This document shows, piece after piece, positions 11,696 to 11,850 of a stretch of DNA of 11,850 bases. The translations under genes and the position numbers were made by a program. Under the pieces are notes generated by a model. That model worked only from the letters and a program-made list of their open reading frames with translations, did no database searches and had not been told where the DNA came from. The stretch spans positions 1 to 11,850 of the forward strand of contig JACPLS010000096.1 in NCBI GenBank assembly GCA_016186375.1, in the 5' to 3' direction. The DNA comes from Candidatus Pacearchaeota archaeon. GTDB lineage: Archaea; Nanobdellota; Nanobdellia; Pacearchaeales; GW2011-AR1. Position 1 is the stretch's first letter; every line of letters begins with the position of its first letter.

Positions 11696-11848
11696 TTTTC
11701 TCCTGTTATAGTATCTCCGATTAGGCGAGCAAAGACAGATTGTTCCGCCTAAGAAAATTGTTCTCGGATAAAGAAGCGCCGCATCTCCCTGCAAGACACG
11801 ATTCCTGCATGAAAATTCTCTATCCTTGAACTTTCGTATATCTTTTTG
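11690..11848 (-). other. Unrecognised open frame running off the right edge
   Basis: One minus-strand frame is open for 52 codons from the window edge to a TAA at 11690 that falls inside the antitoxin TATA box. It reads as basic and cysteine-containing, for example LLYPRTIFLGGTICLC and SPNRRYYNRR. I recognise no family. Other frames on both strands are also partly open (for instance a plus frame of about 34 codons ending at a TGA near 11830), so coding is not established. The G+C content is clearly above that of the neighbouring genes. It may be the 3' end of a gene that continues beyond the window, foreign sequence, or a structured RNA region. Confidence 0.25.
11716..11768. repeat. Nested inverted repeats with an embedded direct repeat
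   Basis: TCCGA (11716-11720) pairs with TCGGA (11764-11768). The adjoining TTAGGCG (11721-11727) pairs perfectly with CGCCTAA (11746-11752). Each right-hand arm is preceded by a copy of ATTGTTC (11739-11745 and 11757-11763, spaced 18 bases). It could fold as a 12-bp two-part stem with a side bulge, or be a compound protein-binding site upstream of the toxin-antitoxin promoter. Confidence 0.4.
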
Positions 11849-11850
11849 AA

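Noticed and set aside
1..11850. CRISPR array, tRNA or rRNA gene, insertion sequence
   Set aside because: No regularly spaced direct repeats, no cloverleaf or T-loop consensus, no rRNA signature and no transposase motif were seen on either strand.

Overview
The window looks like a compact, AT-rich chromosomal segment of an archaeon, most likely a DPANN member of the Woesearchaeota/Pacearchaeota type. Archaeal markers are a TFE (TFIIE-alpha homologue) gene, an Lrp/AsnC regulator under a clear BRE/TATA promoter, and A/T-rich TATA boxes centred about 25-27 bases upstream of the start codons of first genes. Internal operon genes mostly carry Shine-Dalgarno sequences instead, so the segment appears to mix leaderless first genes with SD-led downstream genes. 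Against this background, alaS encodes a short (595 aa) bacterial/CPR-style alanyl-tRNA synthetase.

Layout, left to right. Bases 1 to about 126 hold, on the minus strand, an internal piece of an NDH-2-like FAD-dependent oxidoreductase. It is joined out of frame to a truncated membrane-anchored protein (87-566). That gene is the last of a minus-strand operon scpB - GT2 glycosyltransferase - membrane-anchored protein (2496 to 87). A divergent 100-aa unknown protein follows (2572-2874). It converges on the minus-strand operon tfe - rhomboid protease - SpoIIM-family membrane protein (4879 to 2877). Divergent from tfe is a plus-strand pair of coiled-coil proteins (4979-6085), then a doubtful small minus ORF and the plus-strand alaS (6316-8103).

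From 8104 the content looks more accessory. There is a 279-base stretch with a doubtful small ORF and two inverted repeats. Next comes a four-gene minus-strand operon (10257 to 8383): a multispanning membrane protein, an all-helical 109-aa protein, a beta-rich 104-aa protein, and a protein made of four repeats of the homing-endonuclease-associated type with no visible nuclease. It is divergent from an Lrp/AsnC regulator (10351-10800). Between them lie two 17-base dyad sites 41 bases apart, one beside the operon's TATA/BRE and one between the lrp TATA and its ATG. This regulator-operon unit is the best candidate for an undescribed system here.

A decayed ORF remnant and a VapBC-type toxin-antitoxin pair (AbrB-fold antitoxin, PIN toxin) follow. 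A perfect 7+7 dyad abuts the antitoxin start codon. The last 150 bases are richer in G+C, hold an unusual nested inverted/direct-repeat arrangement, and an unrecognised open frame that runs off the window.

No tRNA, rRNA, CRISPR array or insertion sequence was seen. Function calls rest on motif recognition by eye; no database search was possible.
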